The translations under genes were made by a program, and so were the position numbers. Shown here piece after piece: positions 8,321 to 16,016 of a DNA stretch of 64,000 nt. This DNA comes from RGIG4140 sp045638265 (lineage in GTDB: Bacteria > Pseudomonadota > Alphaproteobacteria > CAAHEQ01 > UBA3637): contig JAZUBA010000003.1 in the NCBI GenBank assembly GCA_045638265.1, positions 35,449-99,448 on the forward strand. Reading direction: 5' to 3'. How positions within the stretch are numbered: position 1 is the first letter of the stretch; the number at the start of each line of letters is the position of its first letter. The notes under the pieces are model-generated. The model was not told where the DNA came from. It did not search any database and worked only from the letters and a program-made list of their open reading frames with translations.

Positions 8321-9829
8321 TTACCTCTGTATAAATGGTTTTAAAGCCGTTTGAAAAGCTTGAATAATTTGTGCTGTTTCAGCATCATTCAATTTTTTTC
8401 GTTCATCTGAAATTTGGCGTACCAGAGTGGCAAATTGCGTTTCAAATGTTTGGATAATCGTTTGTTGTGCTTCATTGATGTTTTGCACAGGAACGTTATC
8501 TAATAAACCGGCATTTGTTGCTGTAAAAATAGCAATTTGAGAAGAAGCCTTCATCGGATGATATAAGTTTTGTCGTAAGACGGCGCGAATGGCAAGACCT
8601 CGTTTCATACGGCGTTCGCTTTCGGCATCCAGTTGTGTACTGAAACGGGCAAATGATTCCAATTCTTCAAATTGAGCGTAGAACAATTTGAGTGGTCCGA
8701 CTAAACTGCGATAAGCCGGTAATTGAGCGTCACCACCCACACGGGAAACGGAGCGACCCGTATCAATGGCTGGTAAAATACCTTTTTGAAAGAGTTCTGT
8801 TGACAAATAAATTTGACCGTCTGTAATGGAAATGATATTTGTCGGAATATAAGCTGAAATATTTCCGGCTTCAGTTGAAACAATTGGTAATGCCGTTAAT
8901 GAACCGCCACCAAATTCTTCACGTAAATGGGTAGATCGTTCCAATAAGCGTGCGTGGATGTAAAAAATATCACCCGGAAAAGCTTCACGACCCGGTGGTG
9001 TACGTAACAAAAGTGAGAGTTGACGATAAGCACGGGCATGAGCTGTTAAATCGTCATAAATAATCAAAACATCATGTCCGTTTTCCATAAAGTATTCACC
9101 GATAGATGTAGCCGCATAAGGAGCAATATATTGAAGACCGGCTGAACTATCTCCGCCTGCCGTTACAATAATTGTTTTATTCATCACGCCGTGTTCTTTT
9201 AAATCGGCAATTACACGAGCTGTTCCGGCTGCACGTTGCCCGATGGCACAATAAATACAAATCACATTTGTGTCTTTTTGATTGATAATTGTATCAATCG
9301 CAATAGCTGTTTTTCCAGTTTGTCTATCGCCTAAAATCAATTCACGTTGACCTTGACCGATGGGAATAAATGAATCAATGGCTTTGATACCTGTTTGTAA
9401 CGGACGATTAACAGGCGCTCTATGCATAATCGGTGCTGCGGGGCGTTCAATCGGATAAAATTTTTCTGTCATGGGTGTCGGTTTTCCGTCTAACGGTTCA
9501 CCCAAAGGGGTTATGACGCGACCCAATAAATCCTCACCAACCGGAACACTCAATACTTCTCCACTCCGATAAGCTTCGTCTCCTGCGGTTAATGTATCGG
9601 ATTCAGATAAAAAGACAACACCAACACTCTCTGCATTTAATTGTTGAACCATTCCTTTAATGCTGTCTTTAAATAAAATGACTTCATTCATTTGAGCGTG
9701 TGGTAAACCACTGATTTCAGCTGTTCCTGATGATAAAGACTGAATTGTCCCCATTTCATAAACATTCATGCTGTTATCAGCTGATTTTAAGGCTTTTTTA
9801 ATTGATTCTGTTAAATTGTTTTGTGTCAT
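8321..9829 (-). CDS. atpA: N-type ATPase alpha subunit
   Basis: Non-catalytic nucleotide-binding subunit of the F1 head. P-loop GDRQTGKT is at residues 167-174 and the alpha/beta signature region PAIDTGRSVSRVGGDAQ is present. The length of 502 residues is normal. The N-terminal stretch (NLTESIKKALKSADNSMNVY) differs from standard F-type alpha, as expected for a subfamily that docks a different stator. The start overlaps the atpF stop by 4 bases. Confidence 0.95.
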   Translation of the reverse strand: MTQNNLTESIKKALKSADNSMNVYEMGTIQSLSSGTAEISGLPHAQMNEVILFKDSIKGMVQQLNAESVGVVFLSESDTLTAGDEAYRSGEVLSVPVGEDLLGRVITPLGEPLDGKPTPMTEKFYPIERPAAPIMHRAPVNRPLQTGIKAIDSFIPIGQGQRELILGDRQTGKTAIAIDTIINQKDTNVICIYCAIGQRAAGTARVIADLKEHGVMNKTIIVTAGGDSSAGLQYIAPYAATSIGEYFMENGHDVLIIYDDLTAHARAYRQLSLLLRTPPGREAFPGDIFYIHARLLERSTHLREEFGGGSLTALPIVSTEAGNISAYIPTNIISITDGQIYLSTELFQKGILPAIDTGRSVSRVGGDAQLPAYRSLVGPLKLFYAQFEELESFARFSTQLDAESERRMKRGLAIRAVLRQNLYHPMKASSQIAIFTATNAGLLDNVPVQNINEAQQTIIQTFETQFATLVRQISDERKKLNDAETAQIIQAFQTALKPFIQR

Positions 9830-10608
9830 AAGTTATTTCCTGCTGTTATTTTTTGACGGATGTTTTGACGGAATGTTTGTGTCATTGTTTCAAAATAAGA
9901 TTGCATATTCCAGTCAGCAACATAATCTCCTACGGCTAAGCGAAAACCAAACCCGAGTTCTTTTTGTATTTTAAATTGAACAGAAAAAGTATCTTCACTA
10001 TTTGTCCATTGAATTAAGCGTTGTTTTATTAATTCTTTTTGTTCACCTGATAATGTTTTGGCACTGTAAATGGTAACGCGGTTTTTTTCAGATATTGCTT
10101 GTTTGATTTGTTGTTGTCTTTGTTTTGACAGTTGATTGAGTGAATTGATATACAAATCAATGTTTTTTTCAACGGATGTATCAATGCCGAAATCAGCAGA
10201 AATCTGTTTGAGCAGTTGCATAATGCTTTCGCCTGCAATGATTTCCATTTGTGATTCAAACAGTTGTGTTTTATGTTCAATTTCTTTTTGCATTTGTAAC
10301 GTTTTTTCTTGTTTTAAACGTAACAATTCATCAAAGTGGGCTGTTTTAACAACTTCAGCATCATGGATGGCTTGTTTCATTAAATCAGCTTTTTCTTTAT
10401 CAAATTGAGCTTTTTTTTGAGCCAATTCTTCGGTGGCTTTTTTCCATTTTTCAGCATCATTTTCGGCATCGCTGATTTTTTGACGAATAAAATCCTGACG
10501 GGCATCAATGGCGTTTAAAATCGGTTTGTATAAAAAACGCTTTAACAACCAGACAAGGACAATCAGGTTGATGATTTGAGCAATCATTGTGAGTGTATCA
10601 ACGCTCAT
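9826..10608 (-). CDS. atpF: N-type ATPase b subunit with delta-like C-terminal domain
   Basis: Peripheral stalk. Residues 1-25 contain the membrane helix (AQIINLIVLVWLLKRFLYKP) followed by the usual charged coiled coil to about 150. The protein is 260 residues, about 100 longer than a normal b subunit. The extra C-terminal part (VTIYSAKTLSGEQKELIKQR, then GFGFRLAVGDYVADWN) has the pattern of the C-terminal domain of the delta/OSCP subunit. No separate atpH exists in the operon, so this looks like a b-delta fusion that supplies the F1-binding top of the stalk. The absence of atpH is a known feature of N-ATPase operons. Confidence 0.9.
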   Translation of the reverse strand: MSVDTLTMIAQIINLIVLVWLLKRFLYKPILNAIDARQDFIRQKISDAENDAEKWKKATEELAQKKAQFDKEKADLMKQAIHDAEVVKTAHFDELLRLKQEKTLQMQKEIEHKTQLFESQMEIIAGESIMQLLKQISADFGIDTSVEKNIDLYINSLNQLSKQRQQQIKQAISEKNRVTIYSAKTLSGEQKELIKQRLIQWTNSEDTFSVQFKIQKELGFGFRLAVGDYVADWNMQSYFETMTQTFRQNIRQKITAGNNL

Positions 10609-10617
10609 AAAAACTCC

Positions 10618-10899
10618 TTATTTTGTAACGGCTTCTGTTACATAATTCCAAAATGGATTACCAAATAAAATAATAAAAGCAATAACAAGGGCATAGATAG
10701 CAGTTGATTCAATGATAGCCATTGTCATTAACATAGTACGGGTAATTTTGGGGGCTTCATCCGGTTGTTGTGCCATAGCTTTTAAAGCACTGGCTGCGGC
10801 ATTGCCTTCACCAATGGCTGAACCGATAGCACCAATGCCGACGCATAAACCGGCTCCTAAAACTGAAAAAGCTCCGATAAGTCCTATTGCATCCATCAT
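10618..10899 (-). CDS. atpE: N-type ATPase c subunit, double-carboxylate type
   Basis: Proteolipid forming the ion-carrying rotor ring; 93 residues, two membrane helices. Helix 1 is glycine-rich with E31 (GSAIGEGNAA) at the place of the Na+-binding Gln of the Ilyobacter c subunit. Helix 2 carries E64-S65-T66 and Y69 (AIIESTAIYALVI), the residue set of Na+-type rings. Two carboxylates per site are a known N-ATPase feature. Whether the ion is Na+ or H+ cannot be decided from sequence, since at least one studied double-carboxylate N-ATPase ring was reported to favour H+. The ribosome binding site is AAAGGAGAA. Confidence 0.93.
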   Translation of the reverse strand: MMDAIGLIGAFSVLGAGLCVGIGAIGSAIGEGNAAASALKAMAQQPDEAPKITRTMLMTMAIIESTAIYALVIAFIILFGNPFWNYVTEAVTK

Positions 10900-10918
10900 T
10901 TTTTCTCCTTTCTAAATG

Positions 10919-11611
10919 TTAAACAGATGTGTATTTTGTATCAATATATGGTGTTTGAGGGGCAGTTGCCGAAATGTAAATAATAGCCAATAAAGCAAAA
11001 ATATAGGCTTGAATTGTTCCGGTAACTAACCCTAAAATTTGCAAGGGCAGAGGTAATAAAAACGGCACAAAAGAGATTAAAACCGAACCAATAACTGCTC
11101 CGCCCAGTACATTTCCGTATAAACGAACGGCTAATGAAAAAATAGAAGTTATATCACTGACGATATTCATCGGTAACATAACAGGTACAGGTTCAATATA
11201 TTTTTTTAAGTATCCTTTGATACCGGCATTACGAATACCATAATAAGGGATAGCAACAAAAACGCACAATGCAAAAGCAACTGTTGTACTTAAAGAAGCC
11301 GTTGGGGCTTGAAATGTCGGAATGATTGTTAATAAATTACTTAATCCGATAAACAAAAAGAAAGTACAGATTAAGGGCAAATATTTCGCCGGATTATCAT
11401 TGCTGACTTCGTGAACTTGTGTGCGCATACCCATTACAATCATCTCTAATGCCGTTTGAAAACGGGATACTTCAATGGTGTCTTTGATTTTGCGTGAAAT
11501 ATAAACAGACATACCAACCAATATAGCCATGACAATCCATGTATAAAAAATGGTTTGATTAATGGGAAAACCCCAGAGATAAAATAGAATTGTTTTATCT
11601 AGGTTCATCAT
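10919..11611 (-). CDS. atpB: N-type ATPase a subunit
   Basis: Membrane stator that feeds ions to the c-ring. The essential arginine lies in the conserved LAVRLYGNVLGGAVIG helix. The 230 residues and multiple hydrophobic segments fit the N-ATPase form, which is shorter than many F-type a subunits. The start overlaps atpR by 4 bases (ATGA). Confidence 0.93.
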   Translation of the reverse strand: MMNLDKTILFYLWGFPINQTIFYTWIVMAILVGMSVYISRKIKDTIEVSRFQTALEMIVMGMRTQVHEVSNDNPAKYLPLICTFFLFIGLSNLLTIIPTFQAPTASLSTTVAFALCVFVAIPYYGIRNAGIKGYLKKYIEPVPVMLPMNIVSDITSIFSLAVRLYGNVLGGAVIGSVLISFVPFLLPLPLQILGLVTGTIQAYIFALLAIIYISATAPQTPYIDTKYTSV

Positions 11612-11985
11612 TTACGGGTTTTCCTTTTCTTTGTAGATTTTGTTGTTGAAATTTTTGTGTCATGATAAGCAAACTCATTTTCTTTGACAGCTGTTTTAAA
11701 GGCTGGTTTCATTAAGTTTAAAACGGCAACACGAGTGAGGAAAAAAGCGCAGAAAATAAGCAAAAATTTTCCTAAATCATTTTGTGCAAATAAAAGTGCG
11801 GTAAAAACAAGTAAGAAAATGCGAGCTGTTCCCGAAATAAATAAAATAAGTATCGGTCGGCTTGATTTGCGAATAATTTGTATGGTTTGCCACAGTAAAT
11901 ACAAATAAATCAGGCTTAAAATAAATCCGACAGACAGAGAAAAAATAATATCATTAAATGCCAATGGATTAAACGCTAATTTCAT
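11608..11985 (-). CDS. atpR: N-ATPase accessory membrane subunit AtpR
   Basis: A 125-residue protein with three hydrophobic segments and a very basic tail (STTKSTKKRKTRK). Position between atpQ and atpB is diagnostic of AtpR, found only in N-ATPase operons. Its role is thought to be in assembly or stabilisation of the large c-ring; this is family knowledge and not shown by the sequence. It overlaps both neighbours by 4 bases. Confidence 0.8.
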   Translation of the reverse strand: MKLAFNPLAFNDIIFSLSVGFILSLIYLYLLWQTIQIIRKSSRPILILFISGTARIFLLVFTALLFAQNDLGKFLLIFCAFFLTRVAVLNLMKPAFKTAVKENEFAYHDTKISTTKSTKKRKTRK

Positions 11986-12308
11986 TTGTGTACCTCATTT
12001 TCTGTTTTTTGTGATGTTTCGGTGTATATTTTTTTCTCTTCATTTTTTATCCAAAACCAAGCACAGATTAAACCGAATATAAATCCGAGAAATAATCCGT
12101 TTAATGTCCAAGAAATACCGTCAAACGGAAAATGTTTATCTAAATATTTTCCGCCGAATGCTCCAATGACAACGGGAATACAAACCTGCCAACCGACAGC
12201 ACCAAACACAATGCCTTTAAAGGATAGAATGGGCGGTTCTTTTTGCATTTGTTCTACTTTTTTTAAAAGAGTTTTTTCTGTTTGTTTTTCGGGATTAAAG
12301 AGTGCCAT
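11982..12308 (-). CDS. atpQ: N-ATPase AtpI-like subunit AtpQ
   Basis: 108 residues with two membrane helices (GAVGWQVCIPVVIGAFGGKY and LNGLFLGFIFGLICAWFWIK), the layout of AtpI/AtpQ proteins. AtpI-type proteins assist c-ring assembly and have been linked to cation uptake. The gene overlaps atpC by 14 bases and atpR by 4, so translation of the cluster is coupled. Confidence 0.82.
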   Translation of the reverse strand: MALFNPEKQTEKTLLKKVEQMQKEPPILSFKGIVFGAVGWQVCIPVVIGAFGGKYLDKHFPFDGISWTLNGLFLGFIFGLICAWFWIKNEEKKIYTETSQKTENEVHK

Positions 12309-12702
12309 CTTTTCCTCCCTTTGTTAATTGTAACAACCCTTGTGCCAGTGAAATTTCAAGTTGAGCCATTGTTTTGGTTGCTTCTTTTCGGGATTCTTCC
12401 ATTTTTTTGAAATCTGTTTCAATCAATGTTTTTAATTCCTCTAAATCAGAACCGATAATCCCTAAACGGGTTGCTAATTGTACATCAGAACCTTTTTTTG
12501 TCAAAATACCTTCATTACAGGCAATGTAAGCTGTTTTCCCGTTTGCATCCATATAGCTGATAATACCTGTTTTTAAAGCTGTTACATAATCAATATGTTT
12601 AGGCAGAAACGTATGGAAGCCGTCTTTTGCCTCAACGGTAATTTTAGGCGTTTCTGTTTTGAGTAACAGTCCTATCGGTGTTAAAACACTAAATTGCATC
12701 AT
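12295..12702 (-). CDS. atpC: N-type ATPase epsilon subunit
   Basis: Rotor subunit with an N-terminal beta-sandwich (FSVLTPIGLLLKTETPKITV, then GFHTFLPKHIDYVTALKTGI) and a C-terminal helical hairpin. 135 residues. Second gene of the operon directly after atpD, with a 14-base overlap, as in all N-ATPase clusters. Confidence 0.88.
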   Translation of the reverse strand: MMQFSVLTPIGLLLKTETPKITVEAKDGFHTFLPKHIDYVTALKTGIISYMDANGKTAYIACNEGILTKKGSDVQLATRLGIIGSDLEELKTLIETDFKKMEESRKEATKTMAQLEISLAQGLLQLTKGGKDGTL

Positions 12703-14113
12703 CGCCCAGATCCTTGTTTTCTGTTATGCGTTTTTGATGTTTTTCAATGGCTTCATCTATACTGCCAATCATATAAAAATCATCAGGGGATAATTCGGCA
12801 TATTCACCGTTTAATATTTTTTCACATCCTGAAATGGTTTCTTCTAAACTGGCTGATTTCCCTTCCATACCTGTAAATTGATACGTTGTAAAGAAAGGTT
12901 GTGTTAAAAAGCGTTCTAATTTGCGGGCAGTTACAACTGTTTGTTGGTCTTTTTCAGGTAATTCATCAAAGCCCAGCATGGCAATAATATCTTTTAATTC
13001 TTCATATTCTGCTAATGTACGTCTGACTTCGGTTGCGACACGATAATGTCTTTCACCGACAATTTGAGGGGCTAGCATGTTGGAACCCGATTCTAGTGGA
13101 TTAACGGCCGGATATAAACCTTGTGCGGCACGATTACGGGATAAAACAATATTGGCAGACAAATGTGCAAAGGTATGCACTGCGGATGGATCGGTAAAAT
13201 CATCCGCAGGCACATATACGGCTTGAATGGAGGTAATAGCCGCATCTTTTGTACTGGAAATGCGTTCTTCCAATTCGGCAATATCTGTGCCTAAAGAGGC
13301 TTGATAGCCGACACGGGAAGGCATTTGACCCATTAAAACAGAAACTTCGGAACCGGCTTGAACAAAACGGAAAATATTGTCAACAAGAAGTAAGACATCT
13401 TGTTTTTTTGTATCTCTGAAATATTCAGCCATTGTTAAAGCTGCTAACGGCAGACGGAAACGAATACCGGGGGCTTCATTCATTTGTCCGAAAATCATAA
13501 CCGTTTTATCTAAAACGCCAGCATCTTTCATTTCACGATATAATTGTTCCCCTTCACGAGAGCGTTCACCGATACCGGCAAAAATACTGACACCGTCATA
13601 TCTGCCGACCATGTTATTAATCATTTCTGTAATCAATACGGTTTTGCCGACACCGGCACCACCCAATAAGCCAGCTTTTCCACCTCGTTCCAATGGTGCT
13701 AATAAATCAATGATTTTAATACCTGTTACATAAATTTCAGATGAAACGGATAATTTATCAATCGGTACGGGATTTTGATGAATGGAACGCTTTTCAATAT
13801 CATCAGGGATACTTGTTCCATCCAACGGATTACCGAAAATATCAAACATATGTCCTGTTGTTTCGTTGCCGACTGGAATCAAAATATGATGTCCTGTATC
13901 AATGACTTGCATTCCACGAGACAATCCTTGTGTATTACCAAATGCCAATGCAACAACCGTATCTGGAGATGAATAACTTTGCACTTCCATTTTGAGTTGA
14001 ACGGTATCTGTTTGCACGGTTAATTCATTATATAACGCAGGTAATTTTTTGTCAAAAACGACTTCAACGACACTACCTGAAATTTCTTTAATTAATCCGA
14101 TATTTTGTTTCAT
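12689..14113 (-). CDS. atpD: N-type ATPase beta subunit
   Basis: Catalytic F1 subunit. P-loop GGAGVGKT is at residues 151-158, and the catalytic Glu/Arg finger region GIGERSREGEQLYREM and the signature PAVNPLESGS are intact. I chose the ATG at 14113 because GGAAGG lies 5 bases upstream; a GTG two codons earlier would abut the ribosome binding site. It is the first gene of the operon, which is the defining N-ATPase arrangement (atpD and atpC first, F0 genes in the middle, atpA and atpG last). Confidence 0.95.
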   Translation of the reverse strand: MKQNIGLIKEISGSVVEVVFDKKLPALYNELTVQTDTVQLKMEVQSYSSPDTVVALAFGNTQGLSRGMQVIDTGHHILIPVGNETTGHMFDIFGNPLDGTSIPDDIEKRSIHQNPVPIDKLSVSSEIYVTGIKIIDLLAPLERGGKAGLLGGAGVGKTVLITEMINNMVGRYDGVSIFAGIGERSREGEQLYREMKDAGVLDKTVMIFGQMNEAPGIRFRLPLAALTMAEYFRDTKKQDVLLLVDNIFRFVQAGSEVSVLMGQMPSRVGYQASLGTDIAELEERISSTKDAAITSIQAVYVPADDFTDPSAVHTFAHLSANIVLSRNRAAQGLYPAVNPLESGSNMLAPQIVGERHYRVATEVRRTLAEYEELKDIIAMLGFDELPEKDQQTVVTARKLERFLTQPFFTTYQFTGMEGKSASLEETISGCEKILNGEYAELSPDDFYMIGSIDEAIEKHQKRITENKDLGDDAI

Positions 14114-14137
14114 TCCCACCTTCCTTTATTTTCTATT

Positions 14138-14166
14138 CTTATAAAGGAAAACAGGTAAAGGGTCAA
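14138..14166 (-). promoter_or_regulatory. Promoter of the N-ATPase operon
   Basis: On the minus strand TTGACC (14161-14166), a 17-base spacer and TATAAG (14138-14143) lie 25 bases upstream of the atpD start codon. Each hexamer matches 5 of 6 consensus bases. Confidence 0.7.
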
Positions 14167-14217
14167 GACTTTTTTTCTGAAAAACAGGAAAAATCTATGG
14201 TTTATTTTGAAAAATAA

Positions 14218-15948
14218 TTAATCTTCTCTTTCTCGTATCATCTTTTTAATAGGACAAATTCCGTTTTGATGGCAAGAAACCTGTACACGTTTTTGATTGT
14301 TGTTTTTAATTGCTTGTGAAAGTGGTACATTATACAAAGCAATTTGATAGTTGAATGCATATTCTGGTAAAAAACTATGCTCATTTATTTTAGGATTGTG
14401 TGTACATTGAATATATCGTCCTATATATTGCGGAATACCTATAAAATCAGAGAAATCATTATTGTTACAATTAAAAATTTTGCCGATATAAACCGGTAAA
14501 CCCCTGAATGATGTGAGCTTGTTTGATGCACAATCAAACATTCCCATAACAATAACCGGTTTGTTATCTCCCTGTTGCAATTTGTTGTTGCTACATATAT
14601 AATCTCCTTTGACATAAGATGGTCCGCCTTGCAAATTTTGGAGATTGTTTTTGTCGCAGAATAAAGAACCATTAAGGTGTGTCGGTATTCCTTCAAGTGA
14701 TTCTAAACCATTTCGACGAACAATAAAATCTTTCCCGACATATTGAGGACTGCCGATAAGATTTTTACATTTATTGTCATTGCTTTGAAAATAACCATCA
14801 ATATGTTGTGTCATCCCATTTAAGGACGTAATACCAGAATTTGAAATATCACAATTTCCGCCAATATATTTTGGCATACCGACAAGTGATTTAAATCGGT
14901 TATCATTGGCAATAAAACTACCCATAACCGTTACATCGGATAAGTTTGGTAAATAGGGTAAATCCATATAACTTATATCAAGATTTCCTTTGACAACAAA
15001 GTTTTTTGGCAAATCCCAAAGGCTGTAAATATTGCCGTCCTGACGAATGAAGTGAGTATACTTCAAATCTCCTTTGATTTTCCAACCTTGTTTTAAAATA
15101 AGTGCTTGTAAAGGTTTGATGTATTTGAGGGCTGGTTTTAAATTGCCGTGTCCCCGACATTGAATAACAACGTTGTTTTGAATTTCAAAAGTAACGGCCG
15201 GCATGCCAGATGAGCGATGACGAATAGAATAAATTTCAATTTCATTATTCAGCAATGATTCGTCATAAGAACCGTTACCGATGCAATGATTGATGTTTAA
15301 TTCTTCATAATCTAACGCTTCGGGTGTTGTTAAACGAACGGCATACATATCTTTGGGTAAATCACAAACAAAAGTTGTTCCCTTATCGGCTTTTCGTTTT
15401 AAGAGATGTTTTGTTCTTTCCTCTTCTTCCTCTTTGATACGAGACAAGTGCCAACGATATGCTTTTGCAAATGTTTTTTTGACAGAAGAATATTCGTTAC
15501 TTGTTTTTAAGTAATCTAGCCGAATTTTTGGTTCTTTATTTGTTTTACGGGCTAAATTGATTTTTTGTTGAACATAATGCTTTGCCGTATTAAATAAATA
15601 TTGTGCAATCAGTTTTAATTCTTCCATATTTTTAGGTGGAATTTCTGTCGGTAAAAAACGATAGAGTTTTCGGCCTTCCGATAATGCTTTTAATGCCCAT
15701 TCGGGTAAGTCATCACACGGTGTTACTTTTTGAAAAAAGGGTTGATCCTCGCTTTCGGATAAATAAGCTATTAAACGATGTTTGGCATATTGAGCCAAAA
15801 TACAGCGTGTAACAAGTTCTTTGTTTTCTTCCAGAAACTGAATGTCTTTGAGTTGTGTCGCATTAACAGAAGTTGTTATCGGTTCATTGAGTACAAAACG
15901 ATTAACGAAAGTCTGTAACGCTTTCGCATTAAGTAAATTAACAGCCAT
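14218..15948 (-). CDS. PcfJ-like domain protein with C-terminal LRR-like repeats
   Basis: 576 residues, cytoplasmic. The middle (about 215-290) carries the PcfJ-like signature: NINHCIGNGSYDESLLNN, then YSIRHRSSGMPAVTFEIQ and IQCRGHGNLKP. The C-terminal half is a run of about nine units of 20-22 residues of the form SLxGxPxYIGGxFxCSxNxL, a leucine-rich-repeat-like solenoid often seen in phage and mobile-element proteins. A short Cys-containing tail ends the protein. PcfJ-like proteins are frequent on conjugative and phage DNA; no biochemical role is established. AAGGAT precedes the start. It stands alone between the ATPase operon and the helicase. Confidence 0.7.
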   Translation of the reverse strand: MAVNLLNAKALQTFVNRFVLNEPITTSVNATQLKDIQFLEENKELVTRCILAQYAKHRLIAYLSESEDQPFFQKVTPCDDLPEWALKALSEGRKLYRFLPTEIPPKNMEELKLIAQYLFNTAKHYVQQKINLARKTNKEPKIRLDYLKTSNEYSSVKKTFAKAYRWHLSRIKEEEEERTKHLLKRKADKGTTFVCDLPKDMYAVRLTTPEALDYEELNINHCIGNGSYDESLLNNEIEIYSIRHRSSGMPAVTFEIQNNVVIQCRGHGNLKPALKYIKPLQALILKQGWKIKGDLKYTHFIRQDGNIYSLWDLPKNFVVKGNLDISYMDLPYLPNLSDVTVMGSFIANDNRFKSLVGMPKYIGGNCDISNSGITSLNGMTQHIDGYFQSNDNKCKNLIGSPQYVGKDFIVRRNGLESLEGIPTHLNGSLFCDKNNLQNLQGGPSYVKGDYICSNNKLQQGDNKPVIVMGMFDCASNKLTSFRGLPVYIGKIFNCNNNDFSDFIGIPQYIGRYIQCTHNPKINEHSFLPEYAFNYQIALYNVPLSQAIKNNNQKRVQVSCHQNGICPIKKMIRERED

Positions 15949-16016
15949 TTTTTTTATCCTTCTATTTTGGGATATTATATATTATTTTTATTAAAATGTC
16001 AAATTTTATCTTGTTC

